A stretch of DNA of 64,000 nt from Glacieibacterium arshaanense. Lineage in GTDB: Bacteria > Pseudomonadota > Alphaproteobacteria > Sphingomonadales > Sphingomonadaceae. Below are positions 8,534-17,131 of the stretch, in pieces. The translations under genes were made by a program, and so were the position numbers. Location of the stretch: assembly GCF_004681125.1 (NCBI RefSeq), contig NZ_SIHO01000002.1, positions 558,001-622,000 of the forward strand, read 5' to 3'. Each line of letters begins with the position of its first letter. The stretch's first letter is position 1. The notes below the pieces were generated by a model. It did not search any database. It saw nothing but the letters and a program-made list of their open reading frames with translations, and was not told the DNA's origin.

Positions 8534-10600
8534 ATGCGCCCCGAAACCCTCAACCCGCTGTTCGCTGAAGTCTCCGCGCTGCCCGGCGTCGGCAGCGCAC
8601 AGGCGCGGCAATTGGCGCGGCTCGGGCTGACGCGCGCGGTCGATCTGCTGTTCCATTTGCCGGTAATGGCGCTCGAACGCGTCAACATCGACGAACTGGA
8701 TCTGGCCTATGTCGACCGGCTGGTGACGATCGATCTCGAGGTGCTGTCGTATCAGTCGGGCGGGCTGCGCGCGCCGATGCGGGTGCGCTGCCGCGACAAG
8801 GCCAACACCTGGATCGACCTCGTCTATTTTGGCCAGGCCGGCGGTTACGCACGGAAATTGCTGCCGATTGGCGAGGCGCGCCTCGTGTCGGGCAAGCTCG
8901 ATCGCTACGGGCAGGGGCTGCAGATGGCGCACCCCGACTTCGTGCTCAAGGTCTCCGAGCGCAGCCAAATTCCCGAACGCGAGCCGGTCTACGGGCTGAC
9001 CGAAGGCATCACCAACCGCCGCATGGGGGTGTTGGCGCAGGCCGCCTTAGCGCGCGCGCCTGAACTGGCCGAATGGATCGAACCGTCGGTGATGGCGCAG
9101 CACGACTGGCCCAGCTGGCGCGACGCTTTGGCGCAGGCGCACCGGCTCGAGGACGAGGTCCTGGCGCATGATCGGCTGGCCTATGACGAACTGCTGGCGA
9201 ATCAGCTGGCGCTGCTGCTGGTGCGCGCGTCGGCGCGGCGGCGGCGCGGCCGGCCGCTGGCGGGCACCGGCAAATTGACCGAGGCGCTGCTGGCGCGGCT
9301 GCCGTGGCCGCTGACCGGCGCGCAACAACGCTCGGCGCGCGAGATTGCCGGCGACATGGCGCAGGCCGTGCCGATGCTGCGGCTGCTGCAGGGCGATGTC
9401 GGCTCGGGCAAGACGCTGGTGGCGCTGATGGCGCTGCTGACTGCCGTCGAATCGGGCACACAGGGCGCGTTGTTGGCGCCGACCGAAATTCTGGCGCGCC
9501 AGCATCATGCGAACCTGCTCAACCTGCTCGACGGGCTGCCGGTGCGCGTTGGGCTGCTGACCGGCCGCGACAAGGGCCGCGCGCGTGCCGAACTGCTCGG
9601 GGCCTTGGCGAACGGTGAAATCGACATTCTGGTCGGCACGCACGCGATTTTCCAGGATGCGGTCGATTATCAGGCGCTGGGGCTGGCGGTGATCGACGAA
9701 CAGCACAAGTTCGGCGTCGCGCAGCGGCTGATGTTGGCCGCCAAGGCCGATGTGCCGCCGCATTTGCTGGTGATGACCGCGACACCGATCCCGCGCACGC
9801 TGGCACTGACGGCTTACGGCGAAATGGACCAGTCGCGGCTCGACGAACTGCCGCCGGGGCGGCAACCGATCGAAACGCGCGTCACCGCGCTCGAACGCCT
9901 GCCCGAAGTCGTCGACGGACTGGCGCGCCACCTTGCGGCGGGCAAGCAGGCCTATTGGGTGTGTCCGCTGGTCGAAGGCACCGAGTCGGGCGACACCGCC
10001 GCCGCCGAAACCCGCGCCGCCGCGCTGAGACAGCGCTTCGGCGACACCGTCGGCTTGGTCCACGGCCGGATGAAAGGACCCGACAAGGACGCGGTGATGG
10101 CCGAATTCGCCGCGGGCCGCTTGCAGATGCTCGTCGCCACCACCGTCATCGAAGTCGGCGTCGATGTTCCCAACGCCTCGCTGATGATCATCGAAGCCGC
10201 CGAACGCTTCGGCCTCGCGCAGCTCCACCAGCTGCGCGGCCGCGTCGGGCGCGGCACCGCGCATTCGGTGTGCCTGTTGCTGCGCGGCGGCGACATCACC
10301 GAAACCGCACGCGCCCGGCTGGCACTGATGCGGCAAACTAACGACGGCTTCCGCATCGCCGAAGAAGACCTGCGGCTGCGCGGCGCGGGCGAAATGCTCG
10401 GCCACAAGCAATCAGGCGAACCCGAATTCAAACTCGCCGACCTCGACCGCATGACCGCGCTGCTGCCGATCGCCCGCGATGACGCGCGGCTGCTGCTCGA
10501 CCGCGACGGTGGCCTCGACAGCGAGCGTGGCCGCGCCGCGAGGGTGCTGTTGTATCTGTTTGAACGCGATAGTGCGGTGGCGTTGCTGAGGTCAGGTTAA
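8534..10600 (+). CDS. recG: ATP-dependent DNA helicase RecG
   Basis: The 688-residue branch-migrating helicase rescues stalled forks. It has an N-terminal wedge/OB region with the PGVGSAQARQL helix-hairpin, then a superfamily 2 motor: Walker A GDVGSGKT (287-294), DEQHKFGVAQR, TATPIPRTLALTAYG, and the C-terminal QLRGRVGRG motif. Length is typical. The ATG at 8534 starts exactly where the wedge homology begins, although no strong ribosome site precedes it. The stop codon's last two bases are already part of repeat copy C. Confidence 0.97.
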   Translation: MRPETLNPLFAEVSALPGVGSAQARQLARLGLTRAVDLLFHLPVMALERVNIDELDLAYVDRLVTIDLEVLSYQSGGLRAPMRVRCRDKANTWIDLVYFGQAGGYARKLLPIGEARLVSGKLDRYGQGLQMAHPDFVLKVSERSQIPEREPVYGLTEGITNRRMGVLAQAALARAPELAEWIEPSVMAQHDWPSWRDALAQAHRLEDEVLAHDRLAYDELLANQLALLLVRASARRRRGRPLAGTGKLTEALLARLPWPLTGAQQRSAREIAGDMAQAVPMLRLLQGDVGSGKTLVALMALLTAVESGTQGALLAPTEILARQHHANLLNLLDGLPVRVGLLTGRDKGRARAELLGALANGEIDILVGTHAIFQDAVDYQALGLAVIDEQHKFGVAQRLMLAAKADVPPHLLVMTATPIPRTLALTAYGEMDQSRLDELPPGRQPIETRVTALERLPEVVDGLARHLAAGKQAYWVCPLVEGTESGDTAAAETRAAALRQRFGDTVGLVHGRMKGPDKDAVMAEFAAGRLQMLVATTVIEVGVDVPNASLMIIEAAERFGLAQLHQLRGRVGRGTAHSVCLLLRGGDITETARARLALMRQTNDGFRIAEEDLRLRGAGEMLGHKQSGEPEFKLADLDRMTALLPIARDDARLLLDRDGGLDSERGRAARVLLYLFERDSAVALLRSG

Positions 10601-10677
10601 GGGCCTCCGGCGGGCAGGGGTGACCCCTGCACCCAACAATCGGGTGCAGGCCTCAGGCCTGCCCGCCGGAGGCCCTT
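10599..10677. repeat. REPIN-like palindromic repeat, copy C
   Basis: Outer arms 10599-10617 and 10659-10677 are exact reverse complements. The side hairpins are GCAGGGG-TGA-CCCCTGC and GCAGGCC-TCA-GGCCTGC, different sequences that both pair perfectly. The element fills the gap between recG and the cupin gene, which converge: it overlaps the recG stop and ends 4 bases before the cupin stop. That position suits a shared terminator. Confidence 0.87.
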
Positions 10678-10681
10678 CAAC

Positions 10682-11077
10682 CTACTCCGTGGTCTTCCCA
10701 TCATACTCTTCATGCAACGCCTCGGCATCGGCACGCGTCAGCGCGATGATGCCGTCGACGTGCTGCGGCGGCGCGTAGAGCGTGTAAAGTCGCATCAGCT
10801 TGTCACCGGTGTTGATGACATTGTGCTTGGCGCCGGCGGGCACGATCATTGCGAAGCCGCTTTTGATGTTGCTGGTCTTGCCGTCGATGATGATTTCACC
10901 CTTGCCCTTTTCCACGCGGAAGAACTGGTCGTGCGTGGTGTGGACTTCGGCGCCGATGTCTTCGCCGGGTTTGAGCGCCATCAGCACGAGCTGCAGGTGC
11001 TTTCCGGTGTAGAGCACCTTGCGGAAGTTGGCGTTGTCTTCGGTCAGTTCCTCGATGTCGGCGATATAGCCCTTCAT
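10682..11077 (-). CDS. Single-domain cupin protein
   Basis: A 131-residue protein with both cupin motifs. Motif 1 is the stretch around HTTHDQFFRVEKGKGE and supplies metal ligands. Motif 2 is VPAGAKHNVINTG with its conserved His. The substrate cannot be told from sequence; small cupins of this kind act as dioxygenases, isomerases or binding proteins. It starts at an ATG behind an AAAGGAA ribosome site, 21 bases after the octaheme cytochrome gene, so it is probably the third gene of that operon. This operon position is the main hint to its role. Confidence 0.85.
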   Translation of the reverse strand: MKGYIADIEELTEDNANFRKVLYTGKHLQLVLMALKPGEDIGAEVHTTHDQFFRVEKGKGEIIIDGKTSNIKSGFAMIVPAGAKHNVINTGDKLMRLYTLYAPPQHVDGIIALTRADAEALHEEYDGKTTE

Positions 11078-11098
11078 GGTCGTTTCCTTTGTGGGGGG

Positions 11099-11809
11099 TC
11101 AGTCTTCGTCGCGTTCGCCGCCCTCGCCACCTTCGCCGCCCTCTCCGTCGGCGCTGCGGTGGCACTGGACGCAATTGTCGAGGTTGGTGGCGCGGACCTC
11201 GCGGTGTTCGGCGCGGATCTGTTCGGGGCGGTGTTCGTGGCAGCCGTAGCAGGTGTAGCGCGAGGTATCCTGCCGGATGTGGCAGGTCGCGCACGGCACA
11301 TTGTGCGGGCCGGTCAGCGCGAAATAGCGCGCATGGTCGAACGTCGCGGGGGCCCAGGCCTTGGTGGTGTGGCAGCTCGCGCAATCGCTGCCGAAGTTGC
11401 GGTGCATCGGCGTTTTGGGCGCGGCGTGGCAGGTCGAGCACTGGCGCTGAACCGCCGGCGCCAGCAGCGCATGGCTGAAGCTGAGCGGTGGCTGCGCGCC
11501 CATGTGATCGGTGTGGCAACCGAGGCAGTCGACCCCGGCCAGTTTCTGGTGGAACCCCGGTTTCGGCGGCACGATCGCGACGCCGAGGCTAGTCTTGCGA
11601 CCGATGTCCGCTACTGCGTGACAGGTGGTGCAGCGCGTCGCGCTGACGCCGCGCCACGGCACATGGCAGGCAAAGCAATCGGTGGCGAGCTTGGCGTGCG
11701 CCGGCATCAGCGGCCCCGATCCGACCATCGGCAAGGGTTGCACGAACGCCAGCGCGATGATGCCCGCCAGCAGCGCGGCGATCAGCGCGAGGAAGATCTT
11801 GCCGTTCAA
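11099..11809 (-). CDS. Membrane-anchored octaheme c-type cytochrome
   Basis: Eight CxxCH heme-binding motifs are visible: CFACH (45-49), CTTCH, CLGCH, CSTCH, CASCH, CATCH, CYGCH and CVQCH. An uncleaved N-terminal helix (about residues 5-24) would export and anchor the protein in the periplasm. The C-terminus is Gly/Glu-rich and acidic. The start is inferred as TTG at 11809: it overlaps the stop of the cytochrome b-like gene by 4 bases and places the helix at the N-terminus. No ATG fits. It is likely a multiheme electron carrier taking electrons from the membrane partner; donor and acceptor are unknown. It is related to the cytochrome c3/NapC-NrfH-like multiheme group only in a general way. 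Confidence 0.85.
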   Translation of the reverse strand: MNGKIFLALIAALLAGIIALAFVQPLPMVGSGPLMPAHAKLATDCFACHVPWRGVSATRCTTCHAVADIGRKTSLGVAIVPPKPGFHQKLAGVDCLGCHTDHMGAQPPLSFSHALLAPAVQRQCSTCHAAPKTPMHRNFGSDCASCHTTKAWAPATFDHARYFALTGPHNVPCATCHIRQDTSRYTCYGCHEHRPEQIRAEHREVRATNLDNCVQCHRSADGEGGEGGEGGERDED

Positions 11810-12390
11810 TGCCAGCCCCAGAACAGCGCGGTGCTGATGATATGCGCCAGCGCCAGCACCGCGAACGCCAGCGTGATCGGCACGTGCAGGCTGCGCCATT
11901 GCTTGATGATGCCGTAGGTCAGGCTATCCCAATACATCTGCGCTTCGATTTCTGCGGGGTCGCTACCATGGGCCGCGAGGTCGGTGCGCGTCTGGCCCAT
12001 GCGGGCCCGCGCCCGCTGCAGCAGATACTTGCCGGTCAACCCGCTGAGCACGTTGATCAGCATCGCCCCGACTGCGAGCCAGGCGAGTAACGCGTTGAAG
12101 TGAATGCCGGCATGGACCAGAATCAGCAACGCGCCGGCCCAGGCCCAGCGTTCATGCCGGCGCAGCCGCACGACGGGGTTGAACGGCTTGATCCATTTGC
12201 GCTTGGCCAGCGAATAGCTGAACGAGCCGAGGATGATCGCGACGCCGACAATGCCGAGATAGCGACCGATCCACACCAGCCCCGCCAGATGCAGCACCAG
12301 ATCGATCAGCAGCACGCCGCCGATCAGCGCCGCGAACGACAGCGCGAACGGCAGGATTTCCCGCGTCAATATGCTGGTGCGCCAAGCCAT
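11806..12390 (-). CDS. Cytochrome b-like membrane protein
   Basis: A 194-residue integral membrane protein with about five hydrophobic segments. Histidines lie at membrane-like positions (ILVHAGIHFNALLAW, the LHVPITLAFAVLALAHI helix, and a terminal WGWH), in the style of diheme cytochrome b561 or ferric-reductase-like membrane domains. It probably passes electrons from quinol to the octaheme cytochrome encoded next; their stop and start overlap. The family assignment is inference from topology and histidine spacing. An FNR-type site and a promoter-like element lie upstream. Confidence 0.72.
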   Translation of the reverse strand: MAWRTSILTREILPFALSFAALIGGVLLIDLVLHLAGLVWIGRYLGIVGVAIILGSFSYSLAKRKWIKPFNPVVRLRRHERWAWAGALLILVHAGIHFNALLAWLAVGAMLINVLSGLTGKYLLQRARARMGQTRTDLAAHGSDPAEIEAQMYWDSLTYGIIKQWRSLHVPITLAFAVLALAHIISTALFWGWH

Positions 12391-12397
12391 CGGCGGT

Positions 12398-12427
12398 TCA
12401 GCCTCGGAATTCGCGTTGGTCGTACAT
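12398..12427 (-). CDS. Possible 9-residue leader ORF ahead of the cytochrome operon
   Basis: ATG at 12427 opens MYDQREFRG and a TGA whose last base is 7 bases upstream of the cytochrome b-like start. It has a better ribosome site (GAGGTGG, 4 bases upstream) than the downstream gene. It could feed ribosomes to the next gene, be a tiny protein, or be the original start of that gene separated by a frameshift. No independent support. Confidence 0.3.
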   Translation of the reverse strand: MYDQREFRG

Positions 12428-12436
12428 TTCCACCTC

Positions 12437-12449
12437 GTTAAACTTTAAC
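12437..12449. promoter_or_regulatory. Perfect palindrome over the cytochrome promoter
   Basis: GTTAAA-C-TTTAAC is a perfect inverted repeat overlapping the predicted -10 element and start point of the cytochrome operon. It could be an operator for a repressor that acts together with the FNR-type activator. No regulator can be assigned. Confidence 0.35.
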
Positions 12450-12488
12450 ATACACCCGTTTCGCGGCCGTAACCTTGATGTTAATCAA
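12447..12488 (-). promoter_or_regulatory. FNR/Anr/FixK-type box with class II promoter
   Basis: TTGAT-GTTA-ATCAA at 12475-12488 matches the FNR-family consensus TTGATN4ATCAA perfectly. On the minus strand a TATGTT hexamer at 12452-12447 would place the start point near 12440, so the box centre falls at about -41.5, the class II activation position. The cytochrome operon is therefore probably induced at low oxygen. The box is also about 80 bases upstream of the divergent Sel1-like gene. Confidence 0.75.
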
Positions 12489-12566
12489 AGCCACACATCG
12501 CGCATCGGTTCCATCATGCGCCAAGCAAACTTGCCCTGCGTGGCGGCGCGGGCTAGGCGTGGCAGC

Positions 12567-13061
12567 ATGAGAGTTTGGGTTTTGGGGGCATTGCTGGCGC
12601 TGGCGGCACCGCTGTCGGCGGCGATGCCGTGGGCGCAGGGCGTGCTCGACGCCGGTTTAAGCGCGTACGCGGCGGGCGATTACAGCCAGGCGCATGCGCA
12701 GTTCACCACGCTCGCCAATCACGGTTCGGCCATCGGCGAAACCATGCTCGGTACAATGTATGCGCGCGGGCAGGGCGTTGCTGCCGATCCCGCCACCGCC
12801 GCGACTTATTGGTTCCGCGCTGCCAGCCGCGGCTATGCGCCAGGGCAACTGGCGCTGGCGCGGGCGCTGGCCGCCGGCAAGGGCGTCAACCGCGATACCG
12901 ATGATGCCTGGGTATGGGCGCAGCTTGCGGCAGCACGTGGCGACGCGGAGCTGCGCGCCGAAGCGCTGGAGCTCGCCAAGCGGCTTGAGTTGGCACTCGC
13001 CCCGGCCGAAGTTGAAGTGCTCAGCAAGCGCGTCGAAGGCTGGCGGCCGTGGCCGCAGTGA
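12567..13061 (+). CDS. Secreted Sel1-like/TPR-like repeat protein
   Basis: A 164-residue protein with a signal peptide (VWVLGALLALAAPLSAA) followed by about three helical Sel1-like repeats: AAGDYSQAHAQFTTLANHG, the IGETMLGTMYARGQGVAAD unit, and APGQLALARALAAGKGVNRD. Such repeats mediate protein contacts in the periplasm or envelope. The start is the ATG directly before the signal peptide; an in-frame ATG 51 bases upstream would bury it. It diverges from the cytochrome operon across the FNR-type box. The partner is unknown. Confidence 0.75.
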   Translation: MRVWVLGALLALAAPLSAAMPWAQGVLDAGLSAYAAGDYSQAHAQFTTLANHGSAIGETMLGTMYARGQGVAADPATAATYWFRAASRGYAPGQLALARALAAGKGVNRDTDDAWVWAQLAAARGDAELRAEALELAKRLELALAPAEVEVLSKRVEGWRPWPQ

Positions 13062-13068
13062 GCGGACT

Positions 13069-14286
13069 TTAGCCGGCGACCAGCACGCCGTGGCGCTTCT
13101 TGCCGACCGACAGCTTCGCCGCACCCGGCAGATGCAGCGCTTCGTCGCTGACAGTCACGTCATCGACCTTGACGCCGCCGCCGCGAATCAGCCGCCGCGC
13201 TTCGCCCTTTGACGCCGCCATGTTCAGTCCGACAAGCGCATCGAGCAGCCCGATACCATCCGCACCGATGGCAAGCGACGGCAGGTCGCCGCCGGCCTCG
13301 CCCGCCTCGAACGTCGCGCGCGCGGTTTCGGCCGCCGCTGCGGCGGCCTCCGCACCGCGGCACAGCGCGGTTGCGGCGTCGGCGAGCGCCTTCTTTGCGG
13401 TGTTGATTTCGGCACCTTCGAGCGCTTCGTAGCGCCGGATTTCGGCTTCGGGGATTTCGGTGAACAGCCGCATGAACTTGCCGACATCGGCGTCCTGGGT
13501 GTTGCGCCAGAACTGCCAGTAGTCATAGCTCGGCAGTGAATCCTCGTGCAGCCAGACCGCGCCGTTCGCCGTCTTGCCCATCTTGGCGCCGTCCGACGTG
13601 GTGATCAGCGGCGTCGTCAATCCGAACGCATCCTTGCTGTCGACGCGGCGGATAAGGTCGGTGCCGTTGACGATATTGCCCCACTGGTCCGACCCGCCCA
13701 TCTGCAGCCGGCAGCCGAAGCGCCGCGACAGTTCGAGGTAATCATAAGCCTGCAAGATCATGTAGTTGAATTCGAGGAAGCTCAGCGGCTGCTCGCGGTC
13801 GAGCCGCAGCTTGACCGAATCGAATGTCAGCATCCGGTTGATCGAAAAATGCCGGCCGATGTCGCGCAGGAACGGGATGTATTCCAGCTTGTCGAGCCAG
13901 TCGGCGTTGTTGACCATCACTGCATCGGTCGGGCCGTCACCGAAGGTCAGGAATCGTTCGAAGATGCGCTTGATCGTCGCCATGTTGCCGGCAATGCGCG
14001 CGTCATCGAGCAGCTGGCGCCCGGCATCCTTGCCCGACGGATCGCCGACCTTGGTGGTGCCGCCGCCCAAAAGCACGATCGGCTTGTGGCCGGTCTGTTG
14101 CAGCTTGCGCAGCATCATGATCGACACGAGATTGCCGATATGCAGGCTCGGTGCGGTGCAATCGAAACCGACATAGGCCGACACGACGCCGCCCGCCGCC
14201 GCTGCGTCGAGCGCGTCGGCGTCGGTGATCTGGTGGAGATAGCCGCGCTCGTCTAGGACACGGAGGAATTCGGATTTGTATGTCAT
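13069..14286 (-). CDS. tyrS: Tyrosyl-tRNA synthetase
   Basis: Charges tRNA-Tyr. The 405-residue class I synthetase has the HIGH-type motif HIGN (49-52), the tyrosine-binding GGSDQWGN segment, KMGKT (235-239) as the KMSKS loop, and a C-terminal S4 RNA-binding domain ending [10 protein letters not shown]. The frame stays open upstream for 360 codons, but that part is antisense to anmK. The ATG at 14286 gives the expected [15 protein letters not shown] start. Its start is only 18 bases from that of anmK on the other strand, so the two promoters must interleave with the coding sequences. Confidence 0.97.
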   Translation of the reverse strand: MTYKSEFLRVLDERGYLHQITDADALDAAAAGGVVSAYVGFDCTAPSLHIGNLVSIMMLRKLQQTGHKPIVLLGGGTTKVGDPSGKDAGRQLLDDARIAGNMATIKRIFERFLTFGDGPTDAVMVNNADWLDKLEYIPFLRDIGRHFSINRMLTFDSVKLRLDREQPLSFLEFNYMILQAYDYLELSRRFGCRLQMGGSDQWGNIVNGTDLIRRVDSKDAFGLTTPLITTSDGAKMGKTANGAVWLHEDSLPSYDYWQFWRNTQDADVGKFMRLFTEIPEAEIRRYEALEGAEINTAKKALADAATALCRGAEAAAAAAETARATFEAGEAGGDLPSLAIGADGIGLLDALVGLNMAASKGEARRLIRGGGVKVDDVTVSDEALHLPGAAKLSVGKKRHGVLVAG

Positions 14287-14304
14287 GGCGGGAGGGTGCC
14301 TAGC

Positions 14305-15417
14305 ATGAGCACGGGGGCTAGCGAAAGTCTGCTCGCGGTGGGCCTGATGTCGGGCACGTCGATGGACGGCATCGATGCGGCGCTGATCCGCACCGACGGC
14401 CATGACCTGGTGGCGCCGTTGGCATTCCACAGCGTCGCCTATGACGAACCGATGCGCGCGCGGCTGCGCGGTGCGATTGCGGCGGCGCTGACAATGGAAC
14501 GACCGGCCCCGCACGCCGAAATTGACGCGGTGGCCCGCGACCAGACGCTCGCGCACGCAGCGGCGGTCAAGGCGTTGCTGGCGCAGGCCGGCGTGGCGGC
14601 GGCCGATGTCGCGCTCGTCGGCTTCCACGGCCAGACCATCGCGCACCGCCCCGACCGGCGCTGGACGTGGCAGATCGGCGACGGCGCGCTGCTGGCGCGC
14701 GAAACCGGCATCACCGTCGTGCATGACTTCCGTTGCGCCGATGTCGAAAGCGGCGGGCAGGGCGCGCCCTTGGCCCCTGCCTATCACCGCGCTTTGGTAT
14801 CGGGATTCCGCAGCCAGGGGCCGGTCGCGGTGCTCAACCTCGGCGGCGTCGGCAACATTACCTGGTTTGCCGGTGACGACTGGGGGTCGTTCGATACCGG
14901 CCCCGGCAATGCACTGATCGACGACTGGGTCCGCGCCGAAGCCGGGCTGAGCCATGACGCCGGCGGTGCACTGGCCGCGTCGGGCAGTGTCCACGAACAG
15001 GTCGTCGCGGCAATGGCCGACCTGCCGTGGTTCGACCTTGCACCGCCCAAATCGCTCGACCGCCACGACTTCTCGCTCGGCGCGGCGCGCGGGCTCAGCC
15101 TCGCCGACGGCGCCGCGACGCTGACGGCGTTCACCGCGGTGACCGTCGCGCTGGCGCTCAACCACGTCCCCGCGCGCCCGTTGCGGCTGCTGGTCTGCGG
15201 CGGCGGCCGCCACAATGCGACGCTGATGGCGATGCTGGCGGCGCGAACCGGCGTCCAAACGTTGCCTGTCGAAGCGGCGGGCTGGAACGGCGACGCGCTC
15301 GAAGCCGAAGCCTTTGCCTATCTCGGTGCGCGGACGCTTATGGGCCTGCCGATCAGCTTCCCGCAAACCACCGGCGTCGCAGCCCCGATGTGCGGCGGGG
15401 TGATTTCACGCCCCTGA
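14305..15417 (+). CDS. anmK: Anhydro-N-acetylmuramic acid kinase
   Basis: Phosphorylates and opens 1,6-anhydro-MurNAc during peptidoglycan recycling, giving MurNAc-6-phosphate. The 370-residue protein opens with the ATP-binding [13 protein letters not shown] loop, followed by [32 protein letters not shown] and a C-terminal VCGGGRHN motif of the sugar-kinase fold. I chose ATG 14305, which has a GGGAGG ribosome site, over the in-frame GTG 9 bases upstream. The last 12 bases overlap the 3' end of the XRE-type gene. Confidence 0.96.
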   Translation: MSTGASESLLAVGLMSGTSMDGIDAALIRTDGHDLVAPLAFHSVAYDEPMRARLRGAIAAALTMERPAPHAEIDAVARDQTLAHAAAVKALLAQAGVAAADVALVGFHGQTIAHRPDRRWTWQIGDGALLARETGITVVHDFRCADVESGGQGAPLAPAYHRALVSGFRSQGPVAVLNLGGVGNITWFAGDDWGSFDTGPGNALIDDWVRAEAGLSHDAGGALAASGSVHEQVVAAMADLPWFDLAPPKSLDRHDFSLGAARGLSLADGAATLTAFTAVTVALALNHVPARPLRLLVCGGGRHNATLMAMLAARTGVQTLPVEAAGWNGDALEAEAFAYLGARTLMGLPISFPQTTGVAAPMCGGVISRP

Positions 15418-16302
15418 TGGCGGTTCGAACAGCGGCCCGCGCGCCATCGACTGTGAGGCGCGCATGACCAGCAGCAGTTCGCCGCCATTGGCGAACGCCG
15501 TCGGGCCAAAGTCGCGGCACAGGTGGCGGCGCACATCGTCGGGAACCGATTCGCCCGGGATCACCGTACTCTGTGCGCACAGCGCCTCGAACGTCGCCTT
15601 ATCGGCATCGTCATTGCCCGACAGGTCGCCGACGCGTTCGAGCAGCACCGGCTCGGCGACCGGTGAACCGCTCGAATCGGCGAGGCGCGTGAGGGTCAGG
15701 CCGTCGAGCACTTCGGCCTTCAGCCTTGCGACCAGATTCAATATGGCGAACACGAGGTTGGTGTTTTCACTGTCGGCGACGAATGCGAGCATTTGATTGT
15801 CGAACAACACGGCGTAGCCATCGAGCCGCATCTTCACGGCACCCAGCGCAATCACCATCGCGCCGCCACCGTTGCAACTGATCATCAAATGTTCGCGTAT
15901 GAATTTGCCGGGGGCCAGTGCTGATGGTCGCGTCGAGCGCCAGAAACCCTCATACGCCCAGCCACGACGTGCGACATTGTCGCGCGCCTCCTCGATCAAG
16001 GGCGCGGCCAGCAACGGTTCGAGGACATCGTCGGGGCGAAGCCGCAACGTCGGCGGTGTCGTGACACCAAACCGCTTCGCCAGCTCGGCGATATCGACAT
16101 CCCAGTCGAGCAGTGAAAAGCCCGCTTGATAGCCGGCAATCCATACAGTCAGCCGTTCGAGACTGCGTGCCGAAGGGTGGACGGCACCGGAAACCCAGCG
16201 GCCGACCAGCGGCTTGTCGACGCCCATTTCGGCGGCAGCGCGGCCGCGCGAGATTGATAGCGCCTTGAGGATCAATTCGAGCTTTGTCGCAAAGCTGGCC
16301 AT
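15406..16302 (-). CDS. XRE-type transcriptional regulator with a large unknown C-terminal domain
   Basis: A 298-residue protein. Residues 5-55 form a Cro/C1-type helix-turn-helix (LILKALSISRGRAAAEMGV then KPLVGRWVSGAVHPSARSL). The rest, about 240 residues, resembles no family I recognise; it has a hydrophobic core region and could be a ligand or partner domain. It is divergent from the first BLUF gene, and the palindrome TGCAAGGGTTGCA lies between them. By analogy with the E. coli BluR-BluF pair it may be the DNA-binding partner of the BLUF photosensors; that is inference from position. The upstream in-frame start at 16350 would overlap the operator-like region, so I prefer 16302. Confidence 0.8.
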   Translation of the reverse strand: MASFATKLELILKALSISRGRAAAEMGVDKPLVGRWVSGAVHPSARSLERLTVWIAGYQAGFSLLDWDVDIAELAKRFGVTTPPTLRLRPDDVLEPLLAAPLIEEARDNVARRGWAYEGFWRSTRPSALAPGKFIREHLMISCNGGGAMVIALGAVKMRLDGYAVLFDNQMLAFVADSENTNLVFAILNLVARLKAEVLDGLTLTRLADSSGSPVAEPVLLERVGDLSGNDDADKATFEALCAQSTVIPGESVPDDVRRHLCRDFGPTAFANGGELLLVMRASQSMARGPLFEPPSGA

Positions 16303-16353
16303 GCAAAACCACCCGTCACACAGGCGAAACAAATGCGACACAAACTGCAAAAA

Positions 16354-16366
16354 TGCAAGGGTTGCA
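16354..16366. promoter_or_regulatory. Palindromic operator candidate between regulator and BLUF gene
   Basis: TGCAA-GGG-TTGCA is a perfect palindrome 52 bases upstream of the XRE-type start and 110 bases upstream of the first BLUF start. Another TGCAA half site (16346-16350) is close by. The same half sites recur upstream of the second BLUF gene. Confidence 0.5.
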
Positions 16367-16475
16367 CATATTTAATGCATCGCTAAGGCTGTCGCTGCAC
16401 GTTTCACTAATGTAACTAATTTCATTAACTCTGCATATCAAAGCCTTTTTGATGTTGCTGGAGGGAGCAGCTGTG

Positions 16476-17054
16476 ATGGTAGCGAAGTGCACTGGGTGTC
16501 TTATCGAGCGGCGCGATCAACGGACTGTCGATTGCAACTTGCGTAGCGGGGCAAGTTGCGCGGCGACGACGGGGCCAACTGGCCGACGCTTTTATCAGGT
16601 TCTTTACCTTGGCGAACACGGGATGTCGGACGCGGCGCTCGACGGTTTCATCGACGACATCGAGGCCAAAACGGCCGAGCGGGCGCGGACATTCCGGCTC
16701 ACCGGTGCACTGATGTTGACCAAGAACGTATTTGCGCAACTGCTGGAAGGTCCGCGTGACGAGGTCGAAGAATGCCTTGCCGGGCTGAAGAGCGACCCGC
16801 GCCACGCCAATGCGCTGTTGGTCGAGGAAGGCGCGGTCGGCGCGCGGCAGTTCAGTGGCTGGTCCGTGTCCTATGCCGATGCCGCAAGCTTCATCGGCCG
16901 CACAATGTTCCGGGCAATCGCCGGCGCGGCACTGGGTGGGCGCGGCGACATCAATCGACTCGTCCGGTTGATGCTTGAAGCCGGCGACTGCAACGACGTC
17001 GGCCTTGATGCCGCGCTGCAAGCCGTCGCCGATCAGGCGCCGAACATGGCATAA
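16476..17054 (+). CDS. BLUF-domain blue-light sensor protein, copy 1
   Basis: A 192-residue soluble protein with a BLUF flavin-binding domain at about residues 38-135. FYQVLYLGE carries the Tyr; FAQLLEGP carries the Gln that switches hydrogen bonds with FAD; DPRHANALL and the Trp in FSGWSVSY are also present. The Asn usually found just before the ITG motif is not apparent in RARTFRLTG, and Val replaces the Met after the Trp, so the photocycle may be unusual. Ahead of the domain is C5-x2-C8-x11-C20-x7-C28. A C-terminal helical part follows. The start at 16476, behind GAGGGAG, matches the start of copy 2 exactly, giving equal lengths. Confidence 0.88.
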   Translation: MVAKCTGCLIERRDQRTVDCNLRSGASCAATTGPTGRRFYQVLYLGEHGMSDAALDGFIDDIEAKTAERARTFRLTGALMLTKNVFAQLLEGPRDEVEECLAGLKSDPRHANALLVEEGAVGARQFSGWSVSYADAASFIGRTMFRAIAGAALGGRGDINRLVRLMLEAGDCNDVGLDAALQAVADQAPNMA

Positions 17055-17131
17055 ACCGCGCGCTCGAACGCGCCGAACTGCGCCATCGCCGGCGAACGGC
17101 AGCATCTGCATCAGCAGCACGCCCGTGCCAA
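17052..17131 (-). pseudogene. Remnant of a serine-hydrolase 3' end between the BLUF copies
   Basis: This stretch aligns with 17991-18090, the 3' end of the serine-hydrolase gene, including the block encoding GVLLMQMLPFA. It carries an 8-base deletion that breaks the frame, and the similarity stops abruptly near 17131. It marks the scar of a tandem duplication that copied a BLUF gene together with the end of its convergent neighbour. Confidence 0.75.

Noticed and set aside
13069-15366. A 765-residue fusion ending in TyrS
   Set aside because: Upstream of 14286 the frame is only the complement of anmK. The extra sequence is rich in Arg, Gln and Asp with no domain, and TyrS has its normal start.
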